Source: Oxalobacteraceae bacterium (GTDB lineage: Bacteria > Pseudomonadota > Gammaproteobacteria > Burkholderiales > Burkholderiaceae_D). Taken from it: DNA of 64,000 nucleotides. Below the pieces are notes generated by a model. It made no database searches. It had not been told where the DNA came from and saw only the letters and a list, made by a program, of their open reading frames with translations. The position numbers and the translations under genes were made by a program. The stretch is from the NCBI GenBank assembly GCA_013284265.1, contig JABTBR010000027.1:1-64000 (forward strand), written 5' to 3'. Within the stretch, counting starts at the first letter, position 1. Each line of letters opens with the position of its first letter. Below, piece after piece: positions 17,184 to 26,137 of the stretch.

Positions 17184-17340
17184 GGCTGCGAACGGCGCGG
17201 GCGCCAGTGGTCCAGGGGCGATCTATCTTTGACCAGGTCAGCTGAGCCAAGTTCACCTTGGCGATCAAAAGTTCAAAAATTGTCGGTAATCCAGGCCTGC
17301 CCGGCCGCCAACATTGCTGGCGCCTAGCTTCTTTGTTAGC

Positions 17341-18642
17341 ATGACAAGCGCTGCCCACTCCACAGGCCCCCACTTGTCCCATCGTTCCCGCTATCCCGAA
17401 CCCGTCGCCATGCTGCCTTATGTGGGCAAGTGGACCTTGATCGCCGTGCTGATTGCGGCTCTCAGCGGCACCGCGTCGGCATTTTTCCTGTTCGCGCTGG
17501 ACGCGGCCACCAACTGGCGCGAAGCCCATCCCTGGATCATCTGGCTGCTGCCGCTGGCCGGCTTCGGCGTGGGCTGGGTCTACCTGAAAATCGGCAGCTC
17601 GGTCGAAGCGGGCAATAACCTGCTGATCGATGAGATTCACGATCCCAAAAAAGTCGTGCCCTTGCGGCTGGCGCCGCTGGTGCTGGCCGGTACGGTGATT
17701 TCCCACCTGTTCGGCGCCTCGGTCGGACGTGAAGGCACCGCCGTACAGATGGGCGGCGCGCTGGCCGATCAGCTGACCCACGTCTTCCGCCTGCGCCACG
17801 ACGACCGGCGCATTCTGCTGATGGCCGGTATCAGCGCCGGCTTCGCCTCCGTGTTCGGCACCCCGCTGGCCGGCGCGGTATTCGGACTGGAAGTGCTGGC
17901 CATCGGCCGCTTGCGCTACGATGCGATCTTCCCCTGCATGGTGGCGGCCATCGCGGCCGACCAGTTTGGCCTGCTGTGGGGCGTGCATCACACCCACTAT
18001 GCGCTGAGCGGCATGGCGCCGGTCAATCTGTGGACGCTGGCGGCGGTTCTGCTGGCAGGCATGCTGTTCGGCCTGACCGGCATGGCCTTTGCCAAGTGCA
18101 CCCATATGGCCTCCGCTTTCATGAAGCGCCATATTGGGTATGCACCACTGCGGCCCATGCTGGGTGGCGCGCTCGTGGCGGTCGCGGTGTACCTGGTCGG
18201 CACCCGTTACATCGGCCTGGGCATTCCGGTGATTGTGGAAGCGTTCCAGCAGCCGTTGGCACCGTGGGATTTCGCCGGCAAGTTCGCGTTCACGGTGGCC
18301 TCGCTGGGCAGTGGATTCAAGGGCGGGGAGGTGACGCCGCTGTTCTACATCGGCGCCACGCTGGGCAATGCGCTGGCGCCGCTGCTGCACCTGCCGTTCT
18401 CGCTGCTGGCCGGCATAGGCTTCGTGGCGGTGTTCGCGGGCGCGGCCAATACGCCGCTGGCGTCGACCATCATGGCGATCGAATTATTCGGCCCGCAGAT
18501 CGGGCCTTTCGCCGCGCTGGCCTGCGTCGTCAGTTATCTGTTCTCCGGCCACAGCGGTATCTACCATGCGCAGAAGGTGGGGCTGGCCAAACACCATTCG
18601 GCGGCGGTGGATGAAAAGCGCCTGCCGCCCGCCGGTGACTAG
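17341..18642 (+). CDS. CLC-family anion channel/antiporter, possibly fluoride type
   Basis: Polytopic membrane protein of 433 residues with the CLC fold. Signature segments are EAGNNLLIDEIH (in place of the GSGIP motif of chloride types), GREGTAVQMGG, SGFKGGEVTPLFYIG and GAANTPLAS. The GNNL and GGEVTP variants fit the CLC-F clade, which exports fluoride, better than chloride transporters; this is inference from remembered motifs. No fluoride riboswitch (GATGG/CTGATGAC pattern) is visible upstream. The ATG at 17341 was preferred to an upstream TTG because it gives a usual N-terminus; no strong ribosome binding site is seen. It ends four bases before the convergent LysR gene. Confidence 0.82.
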   Translation: MTSAAHSTGPHLSHRSRYPEPVAMLPYVGKWTLIAVLIAALSGTASAFFLFALDAATNWREAHPWIIWLLPLAGFGVGWVYLKIGSSVEAGNNLLIDEIHDPKKVVPLRLAPLVLAGTVISHLFGASVGREGTAVQMGGALADQLTHVFRLRHDDRRILLMAGISAGFASVFGTPLAGAVFGLEVLAIGRLRYDAIFPCMVAAIAADQFGLLWGVHHTHYALSGMAPVNLWTLAAVLLAGMLFGLTGMAFAKCTHMASAFMKRHIGYAPLRPMLGGALVAVAVYLVGTRYIGLGIPVIVEAFQQPLAPWDFAGKFAFTVASLGSGFKGGEVTPLFYIGATLGNALAPLLHLPFSLLAGIGFVAVFAGAANTPLASTIMAIELFGPQIGPFAALACVVSYLFSGHSGIYHAQKVGLAKHHSAAVDEKRLPPAGD

Positions 18643-18645
18643 CTT

Positions 18646-19566
18646 TCAGCGAGTGCCCGCTGTGCCGCCTTCGGCCCTGAGCGGCTCCAGCGCGCTCAGT
18701 TCCGCGAACAGATAATCGAGCAGGGCGCGCAGCTTGGGCGACATGTGGCGCGCGCTCGGCACCACCAGATGCACCGGCTGCGGTTCCGGTTCGTAGTCCC
18801 TGAGCAGGCGCACCAGGGTTCCCGCCGCCAGTTCGTCGGCGACCTGGTACGACAGCGAGCGGCCTATCCCAAAGCCATCCTTGACGGCGTTGAGCGCCGC
18901 GCCGTTCTCGTTCACCAGCAGACGCGGCGCCACCTTCACGGCCAAATCCCGGCCGGCGTGGCGAAAGCGCCATTCCTCAATCTGCGAATGGCCGTTGGTG
19001 AAGACGATGTTACGCTCACTCAGTTCCTGCGGCGTCTGCGGCGTGCCGAACTGCGCGAGGTAGGCCGGACTTGCCACCACCACGCGCCGCACCTCGCCAA
19101 CCTGGCGGGCCATCATGCCCGCGTCGGCCAGGGCGCCAATGCGTACCGCCAGATCCAGTCCGGCGTCGATCATGTCCAGATTGCGGTCGTTGAGCATCAG
19201 CTCTATCTGCATCGACGGATGCAGCTGCAGGAAGCGCATGACCATGCGCGTGACGTGGCGGCGCCCGAAAATCTGCGGCGCCGTCACGCGCAGCTTGCCG
19301 CGCAGGGGCGCCTGCTCGTCTTCGCGCACCGCCTCGTCGTAACCCGCCAGCACCCGCCGGCCCATCTCCGCCAGCCGCGCGCCCGCTTCGGTTGGCGCCA
19401 GCTTGCGGGTGGTGCGCTCGATCAGGCGCGCACCCATGCGTTCTTCCAGCGCGGCCAGCGCGCGCGTGACGGCCGGGCCCGAGCGGCGCAGGCGGCGCGC
19501 GGCGCCGCTCAGGCTGCCGCTATCCAAAATCGCAATAAAGATACTCAGTTCGTCCAGCCGGTCCAT
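18646..19566 (-). CDS. LysR-family transcriptional regulator
   Basis: DNA-binding regulator of 306 residues. The N-terminal winged helix-turn-helix (residues about 1-60) reads LSIFIAILDSGSLSGAARRL, then SGPAVTRALAALEERMG. The C-terminal substrate-binding domain covers about residues 90-295 (LRVTAPQIFGRRHV at its start). It belongs to the CrgA/DsdC-like group common beside oxidoreductase and GST genes. It is divergent from the GST/PPOX pair and probably controls it through the palindrome at 19582-19600. The inducer is unknown. Confidence 0.9.
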   Translation of the reverse strand: MDRLDELSIFIAILDSGSLSGAARRLRRSGPAVTRALAALEERMGARLIERTTRKLAPTEAGARLAEMGRRVLAGYDEAVREDEQAPLRGKLRVTAPQIFGRRHVTRMVMRFLQLHPSMQIELMLNDRNLDMIDAGLDLAVRIGALADAGMMARQVGEVRRVVVASPAYLAQFGTPQTPQELSERNIVFTNGHSQIEEWRFRHAGRDLAVKVAPRLLVNENGAALNAVKDGFGIGRSLSYQVADELAAGTLVRLLRDYEPEPQPVHLVVPSARHMSPKLRALLDYLFAELSALEPLRAEGGTAGTR

Positions 19567-19581
19567 TGATTCTTCCTGATT

Positions 19582-19600
19582 TTGAAAGAGTGATTTTCAA
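19582..19600. promoter_or_regulatory. Palindrome between LysR gene and GST operon
   Basis: TTGAAA, seven bases, TTTCAA: a perfect 6-bp inverted repeat in the divergent promoter region, 16 bases before the LysR start. It is a candidate binding site for the LysR protein, although it is not a textbook T-N11-A box. Confidence 0.4.
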
Positions 19601-19671
19601 TATAGCATTATTTACGTCGGTTTATGAAACGATTACCATGCTTGCATCACTTACCCACCAAGGAGTTTCAG

Positions 19672-20298
19672 ATGACACAAGCGAGCAAGCTGACCCTGCA
19701 CGGCATGAAGCTGTCCGGCCACACCCACAAAGTCGAACTGCTGCTGAATTTGATCGGCCAGCCTTACCAGTTCGTGGAAACGGGCGCGCCGGAACGGGCA
19801 TCCGCCGCCTTCCTGGCGCTCAATCCGCTGGGCCAGATTCCGGTGCTGCAGGATGGCGAACGGGTGCTGGCCGACAGCCACGGCATTCTGGTTTACCTGG
19901 CCAGGCGCTATGCGCCGCAAGGCGGCTGGCTGGGCGAGGATAGCGCCAGCGGCGCGGCCGAGCTGCAACGCTGGTTGTCGATTGCCGCCGGCGATGTGCG
20001 CTTCGGTCCCGCCGCCGCGCGTGTGATGTGCTTGTGGAAGGGGCCGGGCGATCTGGGCCAGGCGCGCAAGATCGCCGCGCGGGTACTGGGTTTCATGGAT
20101 CAGCATCTGGCCAGCCGTCCCTTCCTGGCGGCGGAAAACGTGACGATCGCCGATGTGGCCTGCTATTCCTATGTGGCGCATGCGCCGGAAGGCGGCGTCG
20201 CGCTGACGCCTTACCCGGCCGTGCAGGCCTGGCTGGCGCGTATCGAAGCATTGCCCGGTTTTGTCGGCATGCCCCGCTCCGCCGTGACGGAGGCATGA
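19672..20298 (+). CDS. Glutathione S-transferase family protein
   Basis: Cytosolic enzyme of 208 residues. The N-terminal thioredoxin-like domain (residues 1-80) contains KLSGHTHKVELLLNLIG, NPLGQIPVLQDG with the cis-Pro, and ADSHGILVYLARRY, where Asp-Ser contact glutathione. The C-terminal helical domain contains the N-capping box NVTIADVACYSY. The catalytic Ser/Cys of the N-terminus is not obvious, so the chemistry is open. The ATG at 19672 has an AAGGAG ribosome binding site. The stop overlaps the start of the PPOX-like gene (ATGA), so the two form one operon. Confidence 0.9.
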   Translation: MTQASKLTLHGMKLSGHTHKVELLLNLIGQPYQFVETGAPERASAAFLALNPLGQIPVLQDGERVLADSHGILVYLARRYAPQGGWLGEDSASGAAELQRWLSIAAGDVRFGPAAARVMCLWKGPGDLGQARKIAARVLGFMDQHLASRPFLAAENVTIADVACYSYVAHAPEGGVALTPYPAVQAWLARIEALPGFVGMPRSAVTEA

Positions 20299-21209
20299 TG
20301 GACGCCCCTTTCCACAAGGGCGAACTGGAAGCGCAGCGCCTGGCCGGAAAGGGCTCTTCCGGCGGCGCGATCCGCGACTACATGCCCGATCAGCATCGCG
20401 AGTTTTTCGCCATGCTGCCCTTTATGCTGGTCTCGACCGTCGATGCGCAAGGCTGGCCGCATGCCGATGTGCTGAGCGGAGCGCCTGGTTTTGTCAGCAG
20501 CCCTGATCCGGAGACGCTGGAGCTGACGTTGCCAGCGCCGCTGGAGGCGGCCATGCAGGCGCCGGCGGCCGGTGCGGATTTGCGCGCCACGTTTGCGCCC
20601 GGCACCCGCATCGGCATGCTGGGGCTGGACTTTGGCACCCGCCGGCGCAACCGGGCGAATGGTGTGGTGCAGGCATCGCTGCCGGGACGTCTGCGTATCG
20701 CGGTGGAGGAGTCGTTTGGCAACTGTCCGAAATATATTCATCTGCGTGACGTGCGGCCTGAGCCGGTGCAACTGTCGGTTGCTGAGCCGGTGGTATTCGA
20801 GGGATTGGGTGCGGATGCGCGCGCGCTGGTGGAGCAGGCCGACACGTTTTTTGTCGCCACCACCGGCGGCGAACATGGCAGCGATATCTCGCACCGGGGC
20901 GGTCCGGCAGGCTTTGTGCATATCGACGGCGATACACTGACTGTGCCTGATTTCAGCGGAAACCGGTACTACAACACCTTCGGTAATATGGTGTTGGATG
21001 ACCGGAGTGCCTTGCTGTTCATCGATTACCGTAGCGGTGATTTGCTGTACCTGCGGGGCCGCGTGCAGGTGCTGTGGGATGCGGATACGTCGGCCTTTCC
21101 CGGCGCGGAGCGCTTGTGGCGCTTTGTGGTGGAGCGGGGAAGTTTGCGGCGTGGCGCGTTGCCGCTGCGCTGGGATGAGCGGTTGGGGGGGAGGTCCTTG
21201 CTAACCTAA
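20295..21209 (+). CDS. Pyridoxamine 5'-phosphate oxidase-like flavoprotein
   Basis: Protein of 304 residues with two split-barrel-like halves. The first (about residues 30-150) contains EFFAMLPFMLVSTVDAQGWP; the second (about residues 170-300) contains TFFVATTGGEHGSDISHRGG and GNRYYNTFGNMVLDDRSALL. This is the pattern of PPOX-family proteins that bind FMN or F420; it is not the true PdxH. It starts at the ATG at 20295 overlapping the GST stop, with GGAGGC just upstream; a second ATG follows immediately. Coupling with a GST suggests a detoxification or redox role. The element at 21228 begins 18 bases after its stop. Confidence 0.85.
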   Translation: MMDAPFHKGELEAQRLAGKGSSGGAIRDYMPDQHREFFAMLPFMLVSTVDAQGWPHADVLSGAPGFVSSPDPETLELTLPAPLEAAMQAPAAGADLRATFAPGTRIGMLGLDFGTRRRNRANGVVQASLPGRLRIAVEESFGNCPKYIHLRDVRPEPVQLSVAEPVVFEGLGADARALVEQADTFFVATTGGEHGSDISHRGGPAGFVHIDGDTLTVPDFSGNRYYNTFGNMVLDDRSALLFIDYRSGDLLYLRGRVQVLWDADTSAFPGAERLWRFVVERGSLRRGALPLRWDERLGGRSLLT

Positions 21210-21227
21210 GCAAGCCGCAACGCCTTT

Positions 21228-21338
21228 TTAGAACCCACGGCAAAGAGCCGGGGTCTGACCCGTCGGGTCAGACCCCAGGGGTACGCCGTGGGTTTTAAAG
21301 CATTGCCAGCGGCCCGCCAGCAGGGTACTTTTCTCGAC
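21228..21338 (-). repeat. Dispersed TIR element, short form
   Basis: Outer inverted ends AACCCACGGC and GCCGTGGGTT enclose a perfect 12-bp-arm palindrome, GGGGTCTGACCC/GGGTCAGACCCC (21250-21276). On the right the arm GCGGCCCGCCAGCAGG leads straight into the stop codon of the alkB-like gene. Relative to the copy at 54456, the part inside the outer ends is inverted while the right arm keeps its orientation. Confidence 0.8.
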
Positions 21339-22505
21339 TCAGATCGGTTCTTGTAAACCGTAACGGCGCATCAGCTTGGCCCGCAGTCCAGGCTGAAAAC
21401 TGATGCGACGCACATCGCCACCGGTGGCCGCGATCAGGCGCCGGTTCATCACCGCGAACCACAGCGGCGGAATATACGCGAGGATGAACATGCCGAAGTA
21501 GCCATTGGGCAGCGTCGGCAGGTCCGGGAAATGGCGCAGGCTCTGATAGCGCCGGCTGGCATGCGCATGGTGATCCGAATGGCGCTGAAGGTGAAACAGT
21601 ATCCAGTTCGACAGCGTATTGTTGCTGTTCCAGGAGTGCTGCGGCTTGCAGGTTTCCACCTTGCCGTTGGCACCGGTCTGGCGCAGCAGGCCGTAGTGCT
21701 CGATGTAGTTGGCGGAAGTGAGCTGGAAATTGGCCCACAACGCCATCGGCAGCATGAAGCCCAGGATCGCTGGCCCCAGCCACAGCGCCAGTGCACACCA
21801 CAGCAGCGCGGTAAACAGCATTGGCTGCAGCACTTCGTTATCGTGATGCCACACCGGCTTGCCCTGGCGCGCCATGCGTTCGCGCTCCAGTTTCCACGCG
21901 CGCCGGAACGCGCCCGGCATTTCCCGCAGCAGAAAACGGTACAGTGTCTCGCCCATGCGCGACGAGGCCGGGTCGGCCAGCGTGGCCACGTCGCGATGAT
22001 GGCCGCGATTATGCTCCACATAAAAGTGGCCGTAGCCGGTGGGCGCCAGCACCAGCTTGGCCAGCCACTGTTCCACCCTGCTGCGCTTGTGCCCCAGTTC
22101 ATGGCCGACGTTGATGCAGAAGCCGCCCATCACGCCGGTCGACAGCACCATCGCCAGTTGCGTATGCCAGGGCAGCGCGTGCGTGGCCACGAACCAGGCG
22201 GCGCACACGATGCTCAGCCACAGCGTGGGCACAAGGGCGAAGGTGATGGCGCGGTAGTAGCGGTCCGCATCCATCGCGGGCACGGCATCCTCGGGCGGAT
22301 TGCTGCGGTCTTCCCCCATCCACAGATCCAGCAGGGGCAGCAGCAGATAGACGGCGGCCAAAGGCAGCCACAGTATCCAGGCCTGACCCAGCCACAGATA
22401 GGCCAGCGGGCCGGAGCCGAGTGCGGCCGGTACCAGCAGGGATAGCAGCCAGTAGGGCCGTTTGGGATCGCGGTAAGCAACAGGGGGCAGGGCGGCAGTG
22501 GACAT
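21339..22505 (-). CDS. alkB: AlkB-type alkane 1-monooxygenase
   Basis: Integral membrane di-iron hydroxylase of 388 residues that probably oxidises the terminal carbon of medium-chain alkanes. Six membrane helices and the His boxes are visible: NVGHELGHK, EHNRGHHRDVATLADPASS and LQRHSDHHAHASRRY, plus the alkane-hydroxylase marker NYIEHYGLLR. These separate AlkB from ordinary fatty acid desaturases. The ATG at 22505 is preceded by CGGAG; the longer frame to 22592 lacks support. The rubredoxin partner is not in the window. It is divergent from an AraC-type regulator, a common arrangement for alkB. Confidence 0.88.
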   Translation of the reverse strand: MSTAALPPVAYRDPKRPYWLLSLLVPAALGSGPLAYLWLGQAWILWLPLAAVYLLLPLLDLWMGEDRSNPPEDAVPAMDADRYYRAITFALVPTLWLSIVCAAWFVATHALPWHTQLAMVLSTGVMGGFCINVGHELGHKRSRVEQWLAKLVLAPTGYGHFYVEHNRGHHRDVATLADPASSRMGETLYRFLLREMPGAFRRAWKLERERMARQGKPVWHHDNEVLQPMLFTALLWCALALWLGPAILGFMLPMALWANFQLTSANYIEHYGLLRQTGANGKVETCKPQHSWNSNNTLSNWILFHLQRHSDHHAHASRRYQSLRHFPDLPTLPNGYFGMFILAYIPPLWFAVMNRRLIAATGGDVRRISFQPGLRAKLMRRYGLQEPI

Positions 22506-22587
22506 GAAACTCCGTTCGTCAGGAATGGTGGAAGGGCGCGGGTGAAGCTGTAGCGATCTTGCCATTCCGCCCGCGCGGCCGACACCG

Positions 22588-22624
22588 GACAAACTGCCAC
22601 GGATTAGTCAAATTGTGACAAACT
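22588..22624 (+). promoter_or_regulatory. Direct repeats upstream of alkB/araC
   Basis: GACAAACT occurs twice (22588-22595 and 22617-22624), 29 bases apart, in the alkB/AraC divergent region. AraC-family proteins usually bind such direct repeats, so this is a candidate operator. Confidence 0.35.
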
Positions 22625-22640
22625 CGGGTTTTGCTTAGCG

Positions 22641-23648
22641 ATGACGCCAGCCATGTCCGACTTCCACCCCACCTATTTGCGCCTGTTGCAGTCCATGCTG
22701 CAGGCCGAAGGCTGCGACGCCGATGCGATCGTGCGCCAGGCCGGACTGGACCCGGAGCAGCTGCGCAGCGGCCAGCAGTTTATCGACAGCCCGCACATGC
22801 TGGCCCTACTGGCGGCGGCGGTGCGGGTCACCCGCAAACCCTGGCTGGGACTGGAGTTCGGCCTGCTGGCGCAGGTGTTCATGCATGGGCCTCTGGGCTA
22901 TGCGGCGGCGGCCAGCGCCACCCTGGGCGAGGCGCTGGCGCTGCTGCCGCGCTTTTCCGGCCTGCGCACGGCGGCCTTGCGGGTGCAGCTGAAAACCCAT
23001 CAGCGTGACAGCGAACTGATATTGATCGAAGTGGCCGACCTGGGTGCCAGCCGCATCGTGGTGCTGGAGGCGATGCTGACCATCATCGCGCGCCTGCTGG
23101 TCACGCTGAGCGGCCGCCCCTGCGATCAGGCGCAGCTGTTCCTGCCCTGGCCCAAGCCGGCATGGGCGTCGAAGTACGCGGAGTGTTTTGGCGGCAGCTG
23201 CCAATTCGACGCGGAGCGGCTGGTGCTGCGCCTGCCGAATGCCTTGCTGGAGGCGCCCTGTCTGACGGCGGACCCGGAAGCCTATGCCAAAGCCTGCGAG
23301 GAGTGCGAGCGCCAGCTGGGCGCACCGCCCAGCGCCAGGCCGGTGGCGCAAGGGCTGCGTTCACGCCTGCTGCGCTGCGACGGCGGCTATCCGACGCTGG
23401 CGCAGGTGGCCGAAGAACAGTCCACCTCGGCGCGCACCCTGATCCGCAAGCTCAAGGCGGAAGGCAGCAGCTATCAGGACTTGCTTGATGAAGTGCGCTG
23501 CGAGCGCGCGCGCTGGTTCCTGCTGCATACCGATATGCCGGTCGACACGATCGCCGAGCGCCTCGGCATGCAGAATAGCTCCAACTTCAGCCGCAGCTTC
23601 CGGCGCTGGCAGGGGGTTACGCCGGCGCAGTTTCGCGCCGGCCGCTGA
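22641..23648 (+). CDS. AraC-family regulator (OruR/ArgR-like), likely for alkB
   Basis: Transcriptional regulator of 335 residues. The N-terminal half (about residues 20-205) is the arabinose-binding-like domain (PF12625 type) found in lipid- and alkane-responsive regulators. The C-terminal AraC helix-turn-helix pair (about residues 235-335) reads YPTLAQVAEEQSTSARTLIRKL, then DMPVDTIAERLGMQNSSNFSRSFRRW, ending GVTPAQFR. The start may also be the ATG at 22653 (MSDFHP). Its divergent position suggests it activates alkB in response to alkanes or fatty acids; this is inferred from arrangement. Confidence 0.88.
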   Translation: MTPAMSDFHPTYLRLLQSMLQAEGCDADAIVRQAGLDPEQLRSGQQFIDSPHMLALLAAAVRVTRKPWLGLEFGLLAQVFMHGPLGYAAAASATLGEALALLPRFSGLRTAALRVQLKTHQRDSELILIEVADLGASRIVVLEAMLTIIARLLVTLSGRPCDQAQLFLPWPKPAWASKYAECFGGSCQFDAERLVLRLPNALLEAPCLTADPEAYAKACEECERQLGAPPSARPVAQGLRSRLLRCDGGYPTLAQVAEEQSTSARTLIRKLKAEGSSYQDLLDEVRCERARWFLLHTDMPVDTIAERLGMQNSSNFSRSFRRWQGVTPAQFRAGR

Positions 23649-25298
23649 TCAGGGAAGATCGTCGGTTGGTACTTCGATCGGTGCGGTGGCCGGGGCCATG
23701 TGCCACTGCGCCTTCGGCACCACCTGCGGTTCGGCCGGATCGCTGATGTAGTGCGGCGACATGATCTGCACATTGAATTCATTGAACACGTCGACCACCT
23801 GCTGGTGCAGGCGGTTCAGTACCTCGGCGCGGCGGCGCGGGGTCTGCACGGTGGCATAGGCCACCAGCCGGTATTCCACGTAATAGTCCTGCAGCGCCAC
23901 CTGCATCACATACGGCTTGGGCGTATCGGCGATGTCGTCGATGCGGCTGGCCGCCAGTTCCAGCATGGCGTGTACCTGGCGCCACGGCGTGGCATAGCCG
24001 ATGGTGACGGTGGTGTCGAGCACAAAGCCGGTGCCGGGGTAGGCGCGCGAATAGTTCTTGGTGGTCTGCGACAGTACCCAGGCGTTCGGTAGCGTGATCT
24101 CTTCGCCCAGGCCGGTGCGCAGGCGGATTTCGAACAGGCCCAGTTCCACCACCGTGCCTTCGGTCTCGCCGATGCGCACATATTCTCCTTTGCGTAGCGC
24201 CCGCGCGTACATCAAGATCAGGCCACTTGCGCCCTGGCCGACGATGCTGGACGCGCCGATCGATACCATCAGGCCCACCAGCACGGACACGCCCTGGAAG
24301 GCCGCCGTCTGCGCGCCCGGCAGGTAAGGGTAGGCCATCGCCAGCGCGAACAGCCAGATCACCACGGTGACGATGCGCCGGGTCGGACCGGCCGTATCCG
24401 GATCGAGCCAGCCGAAATGCAGCTCGCCGCTTTCGACCCGCTGGAAGAAGGAAGCGGAGGTCAGCACCACCAGCCGCGCCAGTATCGCTATGACCAGCAC
24501 CAGCACCAGGCCGGGCAGGGCGTTCAGGATGCTCTGGCCGACGGTGCCGGCGATGTCGAGCAGGTAGTCTTCCAGCCGTTCGCCCCAGGAGCGGGTGTAA
24601 GGGACTTTGCCCAGCACGAAGGCGGCCCAGACATAGGTGGCGATCAGGCGCAGCGACCAGACCAGCAGGTTGATCAGATGGCGTACGAAGACGGTGTAGT
24701 GTTCCGCGTCGAGCACGCGCACGTTCTTGAAGCGCACCTTGCCCAGGTGGGTGCTGAGCAGGTGCACGCTGCGCTGGCCGGCCCAGCGATGCAGGCGCGT
24801 CAGGCCGGCCAGCAGCACCGCGTAGGTCAGCGTGGCGGCGGCGCAGAAGGCGGCGGCGATCAGCAGGTAGTGCAGGCTGTTCAGTTCGCGGTGCTCGTTG
24901 AGTGCCTTGTTCAGCTCCGCTGCCGCGGCGGCGGCCACGCTTTCAGTCGTGTCGCCGGCCAGCGGATTGACGTCGGCGGCCGTGACCAGGAACAGCAACT
25001 GACCGTCGAGCAGCACCTGGCTGCCTTCGGCGATGTTGCGGCTGCCGGCCTGCAGCGCGCCTTCGCGCGCAATGGCGCTATCGAGGCGTTTGCGCGCGCC
25101 CTCGGCCCGGTCGGCCGGGGAGTAGCCGGTCAGTACCGAGCGGAACACGAAGATGGTGCGGTTGGCGAAAGTGAGGGGCGTTTGCGCGGACGCGGGGGCT
25201 TCAGTCTTGGCCACGGTGGGGAGCAGATCGGCTGAATAGGCGGCCGGCAGGACGAGCAGCAAGAGGAGGGCAAACAGCAGGCGACACTGGGCAAACAT
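23649..25298 (-). CDS. MscS-family mechanosensitive channel
   Basis: Inner-membrane protein of 549 residues. A signal peptide (residues 1-22) and a periplasmic region are followed by several membrane helices (about residues 125-330). The MscS core follows: the pore-lining helix near VSVLVGLMVSIGASSIVGQGASGLILMYAR, the beta domain EYVRIGETEGTVVELGLFEIRLRT, ITLPNAWVL, and a C-terminal alpha/beta domain. It releases solutes on hypo-osmotic shock. The ATG at 25298 has a CCAAGGAG ribosome binding site, so the longer frame to 25370 is not used. It ends at the stop of the convergent AraC gene. Confidence 0.9.
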   Translation of the reverse strand: MFAQCRLLFALLLLLVLPAAYSADLLPTVAKTEAPASAQTPLTFANRTIFVFRSVLTGYSPADRAEGARKRLDSAIAREGALQAGSRNIAEGSQVLLDGQLLFLVTAADVNPLAGDTTESVAAAAAAELNKALNEHRELNSLHYLLIAAAFCAAATLTYAVLLAGLTRLHRWAGQRSVHLLSTHLGKVRFKNVRVLDAEHYTVFVRHLINLLVWSLRLIATYVWAAFVLGKVPYTRSWGERLEDYLLDIAGTVGQSILNALPGLVLVLVIAILARLVVLTSASFFQRVESGELHFGWLDPDTAGPTRRIVTVVIWLFALAMAYPYLPGAQTAAFQGVSVLVGLMVSIGASSIVGQGASGLILMYARALRKGEYVRIGETEGTVVELGLFEIRLRTGLGEEITLPNAWVLSQTTKNYSRAYPGTGFVLDTTVTIGYATPWRQVHAMLELAASRIDDIADTPKPYVMQVALQDYYVEYRLVAYATVQTPRRRAEVLNRLHQQVVDVFNEFNVQIMSPHYISDPAEPQVVPKAQWHMAPATAPIEVPTDDLP

Positions 25299-25481
25299 GG
25301 AGCTCCTTGGCGGGAATGATATGGTTGCCAATGATGCCATGAAATATGTTGCGCAAGTGGATTCAATCATGCCATTAATTTACTACGGCATTGAAAGTTG
25401 CTTATAAAGGGACTAAGTTATAGAGATGCCCAGCCGGCTGGCCAGGCATGACATCACAATAAAAATACAGGGGGATCTACC

Positions 25482-26063
25482 GTGGTCAACTCCAAGAAAA
25501 TAGCGATGGTGGCGGCAGTTTTGTCCGTCTGCGGCAGCGTGCATGCGGCTGTCGTCGATACGCCAGACGTTGCGGGCCTCAAGACGTTCATGGACACCAA
25601 TACCGGCCGCGTGTGGCTGGATATGGACAATTTCTTCGATGCCGGTGCCAATGTCGGCACCAGCGGCTTTGGCATGATCGCCGCCGCCAACGCGGCCGGT
25701 TTTTCCATCGCCAACCTGGCCGATGTGCAGCAGTTGTTCAGCACCTTGCCCCTGTCGGGCGGCGAATGGCCGTCGTATGCGGCCGTGATGGGTTATGGCC
25801 AGCCGCGCCAGTTAATCTGGGGCATGTATGAAGGCGGCTATTCCCCCGACTACCCCTGGGCCTATGCATGGTCCAGTGACAGTTACTGGAATTTTGGTGG
25901 CAACACCTACGGCCCCGGGGTGCAGAACGATGGCAATTCCGGCTCGGTCGACATGGGGATCTGGGCCTACCAGACCAACCCCGTACCGGAGCCGGACACC
26001 TGGCTGATGACCCTGGGCGGCCTGGGCCTGCTGGCCGCGCTGGCGCGCCGGCGCAGGGTGTAA
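25482..26063 (+). CDS. PEP-CTERM sorted exported protein
   Basis: Protein of 193 residues with an N-terminal signal peptide (about residues 1-23, ending HA) and a C-terminal PEP-CTERM anchor: NPVPEPDTWLM, a hydrophobic helix GGLGLLAALA and RRRR. The EpsH-type exosortase cuts after this motif and delivers proteins to the exopolysaccharide matrix. The body contains MDTNTGRVWLDMDNFFD and a Gly/Tyr/Trp-rich region common in these secreted proteins; no catalytic motif is seen. It uses a GTG start with GGGGGA upstream. The exosortase is not in the window. Confidence 0.88.
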   Translation: MVNSKKIAMVAAVLSVCGSVHAAVVDTPDVAGLKTFMDTNTGRVWLDMDNFFDAGANVGTSGFGMIAAANAAGFSIANLADVQQLFSTLPLSGGEWPSYAAVMGYGQPRQLIWGMYEGGYSPDYPWAYAWSSDSYWNFGGNTYGPGVQNDGNSGSVDMGIWAYQTNPVPEPDTWLMTLGGLGLLAALARRRRV

Positions 26064-26137
26064 GGGATCCAGGGCGCCCTGGCGGGCGTCCCGGCTGACA
26101 AAGCAATCCGGATTGCCGCCGGCGGCGGCGCGGTGAT

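Noticed and set aside
17184-17340. Possible fluoride riboswitch upstream of the CLC gene
   Set aside because: I searched for the conserved GGNGATGG and CTGATGAC blocks and found neither; the region shows no matching pseudoknot.
25380-25481. Sigma-54 promoter ahead of the PEP-CTERM gene (GGCATTGAAAGTTGC)
   Set aside because: The spacing between GG and GC is eleven bases and not ten, and the flanks do not match TGGCAC-N5-TTGC well.
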